A stretch of 64,000 nt of DNA, from the NCBI RefSeq assembly GCF_003573695.1, contig NC_039358.1, positions 16,616,637-16,680,636 of the forward strand. The letters run 5' to 3'. The position numbers were made by a program, and so were the translations under genes. This document shows, piece by piece, positions 34,871 through 46,600 of this stretch. This stretch comes from Papaver somniferum (Eukaryota; Streptophyta; Magnoliopsida; Ranunculales; Papaveraceae). Below the pieces are notes generated by a model. It was given only the letters and a program-made list of their open reading frames with translations. It had not been told where the DNA came from and ran no database searches. Each line of letters starts with the position of its first letter. The first letter of the stretch is position 1.

Positions 34871-36375
34871 ACGATGAAATGCGTAGCATCGAACGCTCAA
34901 CAAGTTGGAGGCCTTTCGAGAAACATATTCATCGTGGCTCTGAGAGGTACTCGATCAGAGATCGTGAAAGCGGTTCACGGATCGTAAAAACACAAATCGT
35001 CACATGCGTTCCTGAAGCCAGGTCAGAAACATGCAGCATCATGATTTTATGATTTTATCCATTGCTGAAAATCAACCATCAACAACCTTCATGTTGATGT
35101 TTTCTTTGACAAAATCAGTGAGACCAATATCATCAATTATTGGACTGTTTTCATACCAAATTTCAAACCACACTGAGATATTTGAACCATCACCAATACA
35201 CCATCTTATGTCATTTTTAAGACTTTGCCATGCCCATTTGAAACCAGACCAAACAGTTGATTTCTTCCAATTTGAACACCATTGACCATTCTTATCATTA
35301 AATTTAGCTAAGAGAAACAAAGACTATTCATCTTTGGAGTTCATTATTTTCCATAACATTTTCATTAAAAGAGCCTTATTCACTGTTTCAAGTCTCCTTA
35401 TTCCAAACCCTCCTTCACTTACTGGAGTACACACTTTCTTCCAAGATAAAGTTTTAAATCTTCTCACTTCACTATCTCCAGACCACAAGAAATTCCTCAT
35501 GATTTTTCACATATTTTGATCACAGAAGTAGGCCATCTGTATATTTCCATATTGTATAGAGGAACACTGCAAAGAACTGATTTTATCAGAACAAGCCTAT
35601 CTTGAAATGATAATAATCTCCCCTCCCAAGCTGCTAATTTACTCTGAAACAATTTAACCAAATGCCATACCATTGAAGTTTTGACTCTGCCTGGAGCAAA
35701 AATAATACCAAGATATTTATCAGCAAGTTTTGTGATTTCCATGTTTATTCTCTCACCAATTTGATGCTTTCTTCCGTCACAAACACCATCCACAAAATAT
35801 TTGCTTTTTAGTTTATATATCACTTGACCAGGATGGATTGGTACTTTTTGAGCAAAGACATTAGATTATCTATAGTTTTCTTAGCACCATTGCAAAAGAT
35901 AAAAACATCATCTGCAAAAAACAGATGAGTTGGATGAATGCTTTTCCAATGACCATTGGAGTTAACTTACCAGTTTCCACCAAATGAGTGATGTTTATGT
36001 TGAGTACATCTTCCATGAGAACAAACAATAGAGGTGATAATGGATCACCTTGCTTCAAACCCCTTCCAACAGAGAAAAAACCACAAGGACCACCATTGAG
36101 CATAACAGGAATTTTAGTAGATTGAAATAATGTTAATATCCAATTGCACCAAGAAACTGAGAATCCATATTCAAGAAGAACTTTAGTGAGAAATGCCCAA
36201 CTGACAGAATCATATGCTTGAGATATGTCTAATTTGAGGCCAACATTTCCACCTCTTCTTTTCTTTTTCATTTCATTCACTAGTTCAGATGCAATCCTTG
36301 ATAACTACGATTTTTGGTTGTTAATCAGTTGCTTTGAGAATTTTTCATGAGCATTTACCCAAAAGTTGACAGGCT

Positions 36376-36640
36376 TTTATTGTGCACCAAATGGTAGAAG
36401 CAAGTGTAAGGAGGAAGTCGTGGGGTTTGATCCCCACCGTAAAGGTTTGTATCTAATTAGTGTATAAAGGGGTTTATCGGGGTTGGGTCTAGCAGTGAGG
36501 CTAGTCCAACTGGCTACACTCGGACAGGAGACTCGGTCCGACTTTAGCCTATCAAAATTTTCTTTTGAAAAAAATACATAAACAATCCTACAAAATATTT
36601 CATATTCCTCTATTGACTGCCTTGGAGTTTGGACCACGAG
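36376..36640 (+). repeat. Possible tRNA-related SINE
   Basis: TGGTAGAAGCAAGTG (near 36391) and GGGGTTTGATCCCC (near 36427) resemble the A and B boxes of a tRNA-derived pol III promoter at suitable spacing. A body of about 150 bases follows, ending near an A-run at about 36568. I see no clear target duplication. A decayed retrotransposon piece is the alternative. Confidence 0.3.
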
Positions 36641-38275
36641 CTCTATAACTAATTTGGGAAGTACCAACATATTTCAGATTATTATGGTGGGACGAAAAGA
36701 GATTTGTTTGATACTATAAAAAACTTATGTGTGATTAGAGGTGTATATGAGGTGTTAGTTGAACTGAGGTTAGATTGAATATATATGTATAAGAATTTGA
36801 ATATTAGTAGTTGAATGGTATATTCGTTGGCGGCATCATGATGGTCGAGCTAACTACCTATTTCTACTGAGATATTACTGGATCACCTGTAGGAGACGAC
36901 ATTACCGCTCAGCCATTACTAAGCCGCGCAATAGCTATATGACCTTAGTGCTCAAATGTAGGACATTTTGCGATCCACTATCTCCACTGGCTCAACATTG
37001 AAAAATTTGTTCATTTGATCAACCCATAGGACTTGCACTTGGAAATTACCCTTCTTCTCAACGAATTAAATTTTAACATGATTTGAAATCCTTTTAACTT
37101 CCTCACACAGGGAAGGTTGGGATCGAACCTTTGTAATAGTATAAATCATAGGCTAAAGTACCTAGGTGTAATTCTAGGGACCATTGTTATATATATTAAA
37201 AAAAAAGAAAGAAGCCAAATCAATATTTTTCTCGCCAAAAACACATAAAACACCAAAAGAACTTTTTTGTAAAAAAGAAAGTATTCAGGTTCATCCCTAA
37301 AACAACAGTTCATCGTTAAGGTTTGGATAATAATTTGAACATTTTAAATGGTTTTGTTAGCTCGTTCATACCTAAAACAACAGTTTATCTTTAAAAAATG
37401 ATGTGAACTACATTAGCAATAGTAGGAACCATAAAATAAGGGTTTACACTACAAATAACCGTTTAGATGGTAAATGATAATATGAATCATTAAAAACACT
37501 TTGAACCTGTAAATTTTTTTCGATTTTGTTTAGCGTTGATTATGGTAGACCAAATCATGTGAACTTTTGACTCTTTTTTTTTTCTTGCATGTTTCATAAT
37601 GGAAGACATCTTTTTGTTTCAAAAGCTTTCTTTATAAATGAGTAACGTTGTACACTAGCGGTTTTACGTACAAAACCTAAATATTTGCATTTTAATGGTG
37701 GACTTTTTCAAACTGAGATAAATCGATATAAAATGATATTATGGCCGTAATAAAATTATTATGAATAAAGAATCTTAGATTCAGGAGCGGAGCCAAAAAT
37801 TGACTAACCCTGATTCGAGCAATGAGGTGTCCTTTTCCAAGCATGAAGTCCCAAAAATATATTTTTTCTGGCCCTATGTCGGACGTGTTGCGGGTGTTGC
37901 ACGACACATAGGTACAGACCTTGTCCAAGACTCCAAAGCAGGACCCAACTTCCATCTGACTCCCTTTTACTTTGCTTGTTAGACAGGGCCCAAGTTTCAT
38001 TTGACTCTTCCATTCTGGCGGTTCATATTCAACAAAGGGGAACTAGCTGTGGAACATATAAATAGACTGAAGCTTTTCATAGGTGAAACAACGAGTCAAG
38101 CAGTGGCCCAGTTGATTTAAGTTCTTTCCGCCAAGGAAACTTCGAAAAAGAAGTAAAATGATAACGAAAGGAATGGATTTCAATGCACGAAATGACATGA
38201 ATATGAGTAGTATATTTGGTGTGCGTCGCTGAACGTCCCCATGCACATTATTGTGCATGGAGTCTACAAGAGGCA
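36641..38275. other. Gene-free stretch, with a lone hAT-like end
   Basis: No gene recognised. CAGGAGCGGAGCCAAAAATTG at about 37782 resembles the terminal repeat of the hAT element next door, but no partner end or 8-bp duplication was found. It may be a truncated relative. Small frames on both strands in 37690-38010 overlap each other and are probably chance. Confidence 0.4.
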
Positions 38276-38968
38276 CAGGGGCGGAAGCACAGATTGACTA
38301 AACCTGGCTATAGTCCTCTTTTTCCTATAAAATCTCTCCTAGTTAGTATTTTACCCTTATCCAAAATCAAAATTATCTATTTAGTCCACCAAGCGCGGCA
38401 TTTTAGTCCACCCTTCATCCCCTAAAACTCAGTAGTTCAGTCCACCGATGTAGCTTCTTGTTAGCAAAGTCAGAGCTAAGGAAAGAACAGGGAAAGAAAA
38501 GTTGGGAAGCTCTACTAGGCTGAAATTTTAATGAATCATTGTACAATCTAAACAGAACCAAGATACAGTTCATTCATGAGTAGTAAGCTCATATATTCTG
38601 TACATGGCGTTGTGTATTTCAAAATTCATACAAAGACAGATTTACTTTTTGTATACTGGAGTATGTGCGGCCAAATGCAACCAGCTGTAAATACAAGTTT
38701 ACAAGTATCGCGGAAATTCAACGATGATTTCATTTGCCAGTTTCGAAACAAAAGAAGCATGAAGTCTTTCCCTCTCAACTACTGCTGCTACTATCATGGA
38801 CATCATAGGAAACTCCAAGCCAAGACCCATCCTCTAAAGATATGTAATGCCACTGGGTTTGAAATAAACAACAAACTGATCATAAATGGGAATGAATAGA
38901 ACGATCGAGAAAGAGTAAATGGTTATTAGTGATATCATTGGATGGCAACTAGTCCCCGCAGTTCAAAC

Positions 38969-39400
38969 TGTAAGAATATTTCTATACATATAGAAATATC
39001 CTGTGGGCCCATGTAATAATTTTGGTTAATTAAGAATATTGTTAAATATTTCGGTTACCATTCCAGGAGATTAATTCCTATTAACTCTTCCTTGATGGAC
39101 GGTCGAGATCTAAGGATAATACTAAAACCCTAACAACTTGGTCATCTCTCTACCTATGAAGGGGAAACAGTGACCATCACCATTGTATCCAATCCAAGGA
39201 ATTAACAACTCATTATGGCTAAGGTCAAGAGAGAGAAACCATGACATCCACAAGGTATTATCGTCGCTCCAAAGATGGTCGGTAACATACAATGGATTAG
39301 CGCTAAAGGTATTTTCCATAAACTTTATTCGTATATTATTGTGTGATTATCATGAAGTTCAACGATCCTGATTTAAGTATCTATAAAATTAAATCTTATA
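38969..39400 (+). repeat. 5' LTR of the Copia element in the hAT
   Basis: Equal in length to the 3' LTR and nearly identical. Both contain an inverted repeat ATATTTCTATA-CATA-TAGAAATAT near the start. It is followed by TTGGCATCTAGAGC, a degenerate form of the iMet primer site. Small frames within it on both strands are repeated in the other LTR and are not genes. Confidence 0.85.
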
Positions 39401-40339
39401 GTTGGCATCTAGAGCTTGTGTTTAGAACTCATGATCTTCCGATAACGATGTGCGATAACCGTGTTGTCTTTTACCTATGACCTACTCACGTTTGTATGCT
39501 TAATTTTCACGACGAACCAAATCAATATGTAACTTACAAAATTTGTGAAATAATGGGAATCAAGAAATGAAAATTGCGGCTGTAATAGTTAGCTAGGTTT
39601 TTCATTTCTCTGTAAGGTTTAGGAGAACATGGTGACATGACGTGGCGCAATCAGACATGAGTGCATTCAATTGTCATAAATTAGGTGAATTTGGACCAAC
39701 AGATGATGAATTAGTCTTATTAATTCCTTCCCACTTTATATGTTAAGTTACGTTTTTAATGGGTATAATTATATATCAGCATTAATAGGTATTAAAGAAA
39801 TACAATAACATATTAGGCATGTTTGTGAAATTTGATGAGGGGGTCAAACATTATGGAATGCCTTTATTTTTCCTGGGCCATACCGGTCAAGTTGTGTGTC
39901 TAAAAAGGAGCTCATGTGTCATAATGCAAGGGCACGTTTTGTTTGTTTAAAATTATAAAACTTGGACTTTAGTTTAAATGGCATGTTTTGCTAGCATAAT
40001 TCTATTTTTTTTTTTTGCTAATTAAGAGGTTATAAACAGTTATGGTTCAAACTTAAGTTACTTTTAAAATTTGTTCATCACCGAACAGATTTATGAATTG
40101 AACAGGTTTACAATTAAAACCAATTTTAATGACAATGTTAAAATATATGAAATGGTTTTTACATCAATAAATGTAAACTAACTAATATGCTTCCGTTTTA
40201 TCGAAACAATAAAAACCATTTTTTGACACTATTAAATTTGTGTGTGCATTATGATATGGTTTGTGTGTTTATGGTATAGTTTCTCTCATATTATTGTTTT
40301 TCTTAAAATTTTATGGGATTATACTTAAAATTATTGTGG

Positions 40340-41045
40340 GACTCTTTAGTTATCACCACAGTGATACTAGAATGTTATATCTCAGTATAATCATAATGTT
40401 ACTACAAGCATGAATTTGCAAACCGTAAAGTGTAGGTTTAGAAGTTATCGACATCATGTGATAATGAAATTATTTTAGTTGATTGGCTATCACCACAGTG
40501 ACGTCAAATCACTTTTGGTCATGATCAAAATTTTTGTCAAATGCTTGTAATCCTGTTTTTCTTAAATATATCAGAACAAAATTTGCCCACAGGAAATTGG
40601 AGTTCACATATTTAAGAAAACACTGATTGATATGATTGTTGATCATATGGATATGAACTGATTTGAATCTTGAGGGTGTCTAGTGTCATTATGTTTCACT
40701 TTTCTCCCAATGTTAATGATAATTTCAGTTGTACGTATAAAATTATTGTGCTTAAGATTCTTAGACCATAATTCTTTAGTTATCACCACAGTGATACTAG
40801 AGTGTTTTGTCTTAACAATAATAATAATTTTATTGTAAGAACGAATACGCCAAGCCGTAAAGGCAAGGTTTAGTAGTTATTATGGCATTATTTTTGAGTT
40901 GTTTGGCAATCACCACAGTGATGTCAAATAATTTTTCCAGTCATAATCGTTATTATGTCAAGTGCTTATAATATTGTTTTTCTTAAGTGTATTAGAACAA
41001 CAATTACCCACAGGTAATTTGAGTTCACATGTTTAAGATAACATT
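40340..41045. repeat. Direct duplication of about 430 bp in the Copia internal region
   Basis: The lines TATCACCACAGTGATACTAG (40351, 40781), a second TCACCACAGTGA (about 40489, 40909) and CCCACAGG..ATT..AGTTCACAT (about 40586, 41007) occur in the same order twice, 420-430 bases apart. Single copies of related motifs continue to 42080 (for example 41704, 41872, 41960, 42072). No protein is read through them. Confidence 0.7.
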
Positions 41046-42699
41046 GAAGTGTACAATATCTGATCATACATTATGGTAATTAAATAATTGGCACATGATT
41101 AAACGTTATTTCTTAAAAGTGCATAAAAGAAAATTAACATAAATTAACTCATTATCGAGTTGAGTAACCTATTACGATTTTCTTTTTCATATTTTCATGA
41201 ATATTTTTTTTATGTTGTCCAAAAATTATTGCATCTCTATGAAATTGAGGTTTTATTTTTGATAAATTTCTTCATATTTCTGAAAATGATACTCGTTGAC
41301 TATTTACACCTTTCATATTAATTCATCATATATCCGTTATTTATCATGATCTTTAAGTTTGTATCATATTTAATGAGCGATGCATCAAAGAATTTTTCTT
41401 CAACGAAATTTCATTATTGAATTATACTTATAGACTTGCTAAATGCTCGATTTTGTTTTACGAAAAGTTCATTATGTTTGGACATTTCAATTAAAGGGTG
41501 TTATTATTATTACAATTTATGTATGATGACATGCCTTTGAGTAAAGGTTTATGATTAATGTTTTAGGGTTACTCATAATTGTTATAATCGACTAATTTTA
41601 TGATCAGATCAAGGATGTTCATATCATTGATTAGGACCATGCAACGTCACAAGAAAAGCTAGTGTGATATTTGCAATTCTACATATTTGTTGGATTGTTT
41701 AGTTATCGCCACAGTGATGCTAAATTCTTATCTTGTAAGTGTTGTATATCTTGAGTCCTCTTAGTTTGATTTAATTATTATCACAATGCTGCTCACAAGT
41801 AGTTTTGGTTCACAAATTTAAACAAGCATTAAGGTTATCTAAATGTTTCATATACATGTGAAATAATAGCCACACACAGGTGACTACAACTCACATTATA
41901 TTAGATTGAACATATTTAGAATTATTAGAGTTTGTTAATACATTTTAGGACGTGAGTTTCCCACAGGTGATTCTAGTTATGGTGTTAAACAAACATAATG
42001 TTGTGTGTATGAGAAGGTAAAATATGTACTAATGTTTTTCATGTCTCACATTGTTCCTTGATAAGGTTTTTACCCACAGGAGAATCTTATATAAGGTATG
42101 TGACTATTGTAAGCTTAATTGTCATTTATCTCTACTATAAATTTCAGCTTTTGTTCTTATTAAATATATATTATATATGATTATTTTGTAGACTTTTAAT
42201 GGTCCATTTTTTGGAAGATAAAATTGTTTATCACCTGATGATTTTTCGCGTTACTGTGTAAATCTATCGATTGCATTATGAATCTCAATCCATGGATGTT
42301 TTATCGAACATTCATTATTGAAATTGAGATGCATTATAGATAAAGTGAAAATCATAAAGTCTGAGAAAGGTGGTGAATATTATGAAAGGTATGACAAAAC
42401 AGGATAATATCCTAAATCTTTTGCATAGTATCTTCAAAGGTTTGGGATTGTTGCTCAATACACAAGGCCAACTTATCCTTGGCATAATAATGTATATCAA
42501 AAGGCTAAATCATACTTTTATGAAAATGGTTAGAAGCATGATGAGCCATGCATAATGGCTAGATGTTTGTTCTTTCTGCAACTGTGTAATTTAAATATAT
42601 TTCCAGTAAAGTAGTTTCAAAGACACACTTTGGACTAGAAAGGATGGAAACCTAGTTTAAATCACATTTAAGTTATGGTTGTTCAGTTGGAGGTGAGGG

Positions 42700-43800
42700 C
42701 TTACATTCCAAAGAATGAAAACTGGATTTGGAAACTATTATTGGTTCATTGGTTTTCCTAGAAAATCCAAATTGTATTCTTTAACGTTCTAACCGTAGTA
42801 TGAGACTTATTGAAACCGAAAATATAAATTCGTTAATGATGGCATAATCAGTGGGAGTACGTGGATATATCTGTTCAATAAATCATGATAATGATCCCTT
42901 CATTTAATATTTCTACAGATATTGTGAATCTTCTCATTATCAGAATGTTAGAAAATGAAAGACCACAAATTACTGATCTAATACTCCTTAATATAGCTAC
43001 TGCCAATAAAGAAATTTTTTGATAACAACATGAACCAGCATTAAGAAGGTCTCAACAGAGATTGAAAGAAAGTTATTCATGTTGTTTTAGTGATTTTCTT
43101 ACGAGAATTTATTACATTTTGATATGGAACGTCAAAGAATCGGTTTTAGGTTCACAAATACTATGTGTAATAATTTTGATTAATGGATTGATGCTATGTG
43201 AGCAAAAAATCATTGGTTGAAAGTCAAGTCTCGGATATTGTTTAATTGCTCGAAGGACACAAATCAGTTGTATGAAAGTGGCTCTTTCTAACCTAATACG
43301 ACTCTGATAGCAATTTTAAACGGTATAAAGCAAGACTTATTGCCAAAGATTTTACTCTGAAACGACGCATTGATTATAAATAAGTTTTTCTCTCGTGTCA
43401 AAGAAAGACTTATTCAGAATTGTCATAGTATTATTAGTAGCTCAGTATGACCTAAGAGTTGCATTAATTAAATGGAAAATATCCTTTATTCATGATAAAT
43501 TTTAGTCTACAAATTTTAGAAATCAAAGTATGAAATTTAAGAAGCCTCCCATAACGGTATATGAAATTCAACAAAACTATAAATGTTTCAAGTTTTGGAT
43601 GAAATTATTACAGATTTATGCATATACCTGAAGATCAGTGGGAGAAATTCATACTTTTAGTCTTGTATGTTAAGACATACTACCTACGAGTAGTGATCTT
43701 GACTTTATGCATATCTCTATATTTGAAATAAAGGATATCAATGAATCTTACCATGTGATAGTAATATCATATGGATTACTAAAGCTCTCATATAAGGCAT
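42700..43800 (+). pseudogene. Copia integrase end and reverse transcriptase, broken
   Basis: Pol supplies integrase and reverse transcriptase. Around 42740-42860 the plus strand gives YWFIGFPRKSK and, further on, ETENI...NDGIISGS, matching the end of Copia integrase. Around 43300-43400 it gives RYKARLIAKDFTLKRRIDY, the conserved N-terminal RT block. Around 43570-43680 it gives a stretch ending in LVLYV, where the YVDD box is expected, but the two Asp residues are lost. Several stops and frameshifts lie between these blocks. Gag and protease were not recognised upstream. Confidence 0.7.
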
Positions 43801-44788
43801 ATATCGAATATTCAAGGAATTTGAGATAATAACATATTTAACATATTTTATTTCATGTTGGATAGAAGATATAAATTTAATCTTCATTACATCTTAATTC
43901 TGATATGAAACTTATAAAAAGTTGTTGATATGTTAACTAAATGCCTAAAGAATTGAATAACAAATTACAGGAAAGCTATCAAGAATTTTGAGATACTATT
44001 TTAACTTATGTCTTATAATTAGTTAGCAAACCCAATAAGAGTTGATTGGGTTTTCAGAATTCAATTTTTTTGGATGTATGGATTATATAAAGGAAGAATC
44101 CATTAATATTAGTCCCGCAATTGAGTTTGAATATTTATGACTGCGATACTTAGAGACTTAAGGTTTGTCTCTACATTGCTGAAATTTATTGTCTTAGTTT
44201 CGCAGCATTAAAGCACGATATGATACAAAAGGAACAAAACACATGAACCTTGAGTATATATGTGTGAATTAGGAAATTCAGAAACAATAGTTTTTCATTT
44301 ATCGCTTAAGCACAATTGCATTCGGAGATGCACTTAATGAACAATTACCTTTTAAGACCTCTTAAGAAAAGATTAAAATCTTAGGTCTGTGTGAGTAATT
44401 GATTATTGAATTCAGCCAATTTATGTGCTTATTTTTTGAAAACTGATTGAGCTCTTAATAATGTAATTCTGGATTTATTTCTGTATCCATATTTGGTATA
44501 CACCTATGTGAATGGATGAATGTTAATAGAAATTGTCTTTCTTTTGAAGACATAACTGGACCATTATGATATCCCCATTTAAGGCCTGATTAAGTAAGTT
44601 GCTTGTGTTGTGGTACATGGAAGGGAACATGTTGATAACAAGACAATGTGCCACCGCCATGACTCGCATACGTAATTTGCTTGGTTAAGGTATTACGTTT
44701 AACCATTAAATTTGTTTAGCAATTACGCGCGCTTATGTTTTTCTATAATTAACCGTTAAATAAGTTATCACATGGACCAGTGGGAGAA

Positions 44789-45220
44789 TGTAAGAATATT
44801 TCTATACATATAGAAATATCCTGTGGGCCCATGTAATAACTTTGGTTAATTAAGAATATTGCTAAATATTTCGGTTACCATTCCAGGGGATTAATTCCTA
44901 TTAACTCTTCCTTGATGGACGGTCGAAATCTAAGGCTAATACTAAAATTCTAGGAACTTGGTCCTCTCTCTACCTATGAAGGGGAAACAGTGACCATCAC
45001 CATTGTATCCAATCCAAGGAATTAACAACTCATTACGGCTAAGGTCAAGAGAGAGAAACCATGACATCCACAAGATATTATCGTCGCTCCAAAGATGGTC
45101 GGTAACATACAATGGATTAGCGCTAAAGGTATTTTCCATAAACTCTATTCGTATATTATTGTGTGATTATCATGAAGTTCAACGATCCTAATTTAAGTAT
45201 CTATAAAATTAAATCTTATA
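44789..45220 (+). repeat. 3' LTR of the Copia element in the hAT
   Basis: It follows the tract GACCAGTGGGAGAA and ends AAATCTTATA just before the CAAAC duplication. The adjoining 45221-45605 is the right part of the hAT element. Confidence 0.85.
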
Positions 45221-45613
45221 CAAACTACCATGAACAGTAAGTAAGTCACGATGAAAGGATCTTTTTAAATAATATTAACTAATTTAACGTTAAGCCATGT
45301 TGTTCATGTCAGTCGGAAGACTCAGCATCAATAGTTTGCATAGGTGTACACATGTTCACCAAAATCTCAATTCTTGTTATAGGAAGCATTTAGACATTTT
45401 TTTCGATCTTACAATGCTGTAAGCTCGAGTTATTAATGATCCTAACAAATGAAGTATATTGAGCACATATTTGTACATTGTAGTTTTGATTATGATCTTA
45501 TTTCATTAGTGCTTTCTAAGAGAACTGGTGTTTTCCTCTCATGTTGATTCGGGTATGACAAAAAAAAAGTGTCCCCTCTATTTTAAAAACCTGGTTCCGC
45601 CACTGAAGAGGCA

Positions 45614-46600
45614 GCATGGATTTTTAATCGAATTGCAATGGAGGACCGGAGACGCTTCACTAAGGAAAGGACCCGTACTTTCCATCCTCCAATGTTGACG
45701 CACAAACAAACTTCTCAACCAACCTTGGAGAATTTTGTACCCAATTCCGTCGAAAAATTTAATTATGATGTTGAGCGATTGGTGACATTCACAGCCTAAA
45801 TCAGGTCACCTGTTGGAAAAAAAAAAAAAAGAATTCCAAATTTTCCCTGGGTAAATGTAGAATTACTCAATTCACCCAGCGATGATCCAGTCCCGGTCAA
45901 AAAGAAGTTTTGAGATGGCCAGGGTGTGTTCACTGCTAAAGACTAAAGGCGTCTACGAGAAAAGGAAATCTACGTTATTTTATTTATTTTGAAGTTTCGA
46001 AAAGTATATAAGAGAAGAAATTATTAAGATATGCTTTTTGGACGGGGCTTGGCTTATCTGTCATGAGACGTCTTCATTCAAAAATTTCCCAAAGTGTGCA
46101 GAGAGGACGGTTTGGTCGGTTTGGCTGTGGGGGTAGTGTGGGGTGCCACCGTGCCACTAGTAAATAATTGTGTTGTTTTATCACCAAGCTATTCCTAGTT
46201 TGGCACCAACTAGCAGGCCGTGGTACTTGTTCACATCAGCTCGGGACCTTGATGATTTATGTAACAAACCTGCCCTCCTCAATCCTCAGTAATTTCCACT
46301 TTCTAGTTTCTCCGATCAACTGGTGGTTGTTAGATTAACAACCTCCTGGAATTTTTTAGGGCCATTCTGATTTAACCCCCTTTAAATGTTCCGTATAACA
46401 ATTAATTCATTGTAGCTCCTCATTTTCTTTAACATTGTTAACGTAGCAATTATTTTTTTTTATCCAGAAGGGTAAAACTAACTTTTGTGAGTGATGACGT
46501 ATCATTTTACTGGTCGTAGATGGTCGAATTTAGACAAAGGCAAAATTGTCATTTCAAGACCAGAGATAATACGGTAATTTCACAGCTAACTAGGTACTGA
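45614..46600. other. Gene-free stretch
   Basis: No gene, repeat end or regulatory signal could be supported here. An A-run lies near 45820 and a T-run near 46450. Confidence 0.5.

Larger units (their letters stand above)
31418..35084 (-). mobile_element. Giant Ty3 solo LTR, 3,667 bp, inside the LINE
   Basis: The plus strand runs from TGTAGATGGGGAAA to AACCATCAACA, between direct repeats ACCTT (31413-31417 and 35085-35089). Removing it together with one repeat gives an open LINE frame across the join (ENINMKV then KDLLEGRTW), which fixes the ends. It is a diverged relative of the LTR at 7338-10924. The order of parts is the same: conserved promoter-proximal block (31430-31700), TATA segment near 31830, TGAGCAA array (32258-32560), GC hairpins (33501-33955), CCATGG units (34122-34445) and a terminal array of AGTCAGGGAACA units (34549-34870). 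Confidence 0.92.
30105..36375 (-). mobile_element. L1-type LINE, 5'-truncated, split by a solo LTR
   Basis: LINE sequence occupies 35085-36375 and 30105-31417 on the minus strand. In order it shows the reverse transcriptase fingers and palm (35870-36280: GLKLDISQAYDSVSW, GRGLKQGDPLSP), the FADD catalytic box near 35900 after a frameshift, the thumb and connection (35497-35823, KYLGIIFAPGRVK; LLSFQDRLVLIKSVL), a CCHC-like zf-RVT region (30892-31134, CCICKEEQDCMNH) and an RNase H domain (DGSSFGNPGNAEFG at about 30640-30680; CYREINFSADSLAKRE at about 30300-30360). The 3' end is an A-rich tail at 30105-30120. Several stops and frameshifts are present. The 5' end is missing, as is common for LINEs. 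Confidence 0.85.
38969..45220 (+). mobile_element. Copia retrotransposon, decayed, 6,252 bp
   Basis: Two 432-bp LTRs (38969-39400 and 44789-45220) share TGTAAGAATATTTC starts and AAATCTTATA ends, flanked by direct repeats CAAAC (38964-38968 and 45221-45225). The ends are TG...TA rather than TG...CA, a known non-canonical pair found mainly in Copia elements. A degenerate primer site follows the left LTR and CAGTGGGAGAA precedes the right one. Internal coding sequence is heavily mutated. The two LTRs differ at few positions, so the insertion seems much younger than the state of the coding region suggests. Confidence 0.9.
38276..45605. mobile_element. Non-autonomous hAT element with a Copia element inside
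   Basis: The left end is CAGGGGCGGAAGCACAG. The right end, read inward, is CAGTGGCGGAACCAGG. Both match the CAGNGGCGGAnCCA terminal repeat common in plant hAT elements. Flanking direct repeats of 8 bp, AAGAGGCA, are exact (38268-38275 and 45606-45613), the duplication length of the hAT superfamily. Without the Copia insertion (38969-45220 and its 5-bp duplication) the element is about 1.07 kb and has no transposase, so it must have been moved in trans. Confidence 0.9.

Noticed and set aside
39122..39371. Overlapping 62-65 codon frames on both strands, repeated at 44942-45191
   Set aside because: They lie inside the two Copia LTRs and are duplicated because the LTR is duplicated.
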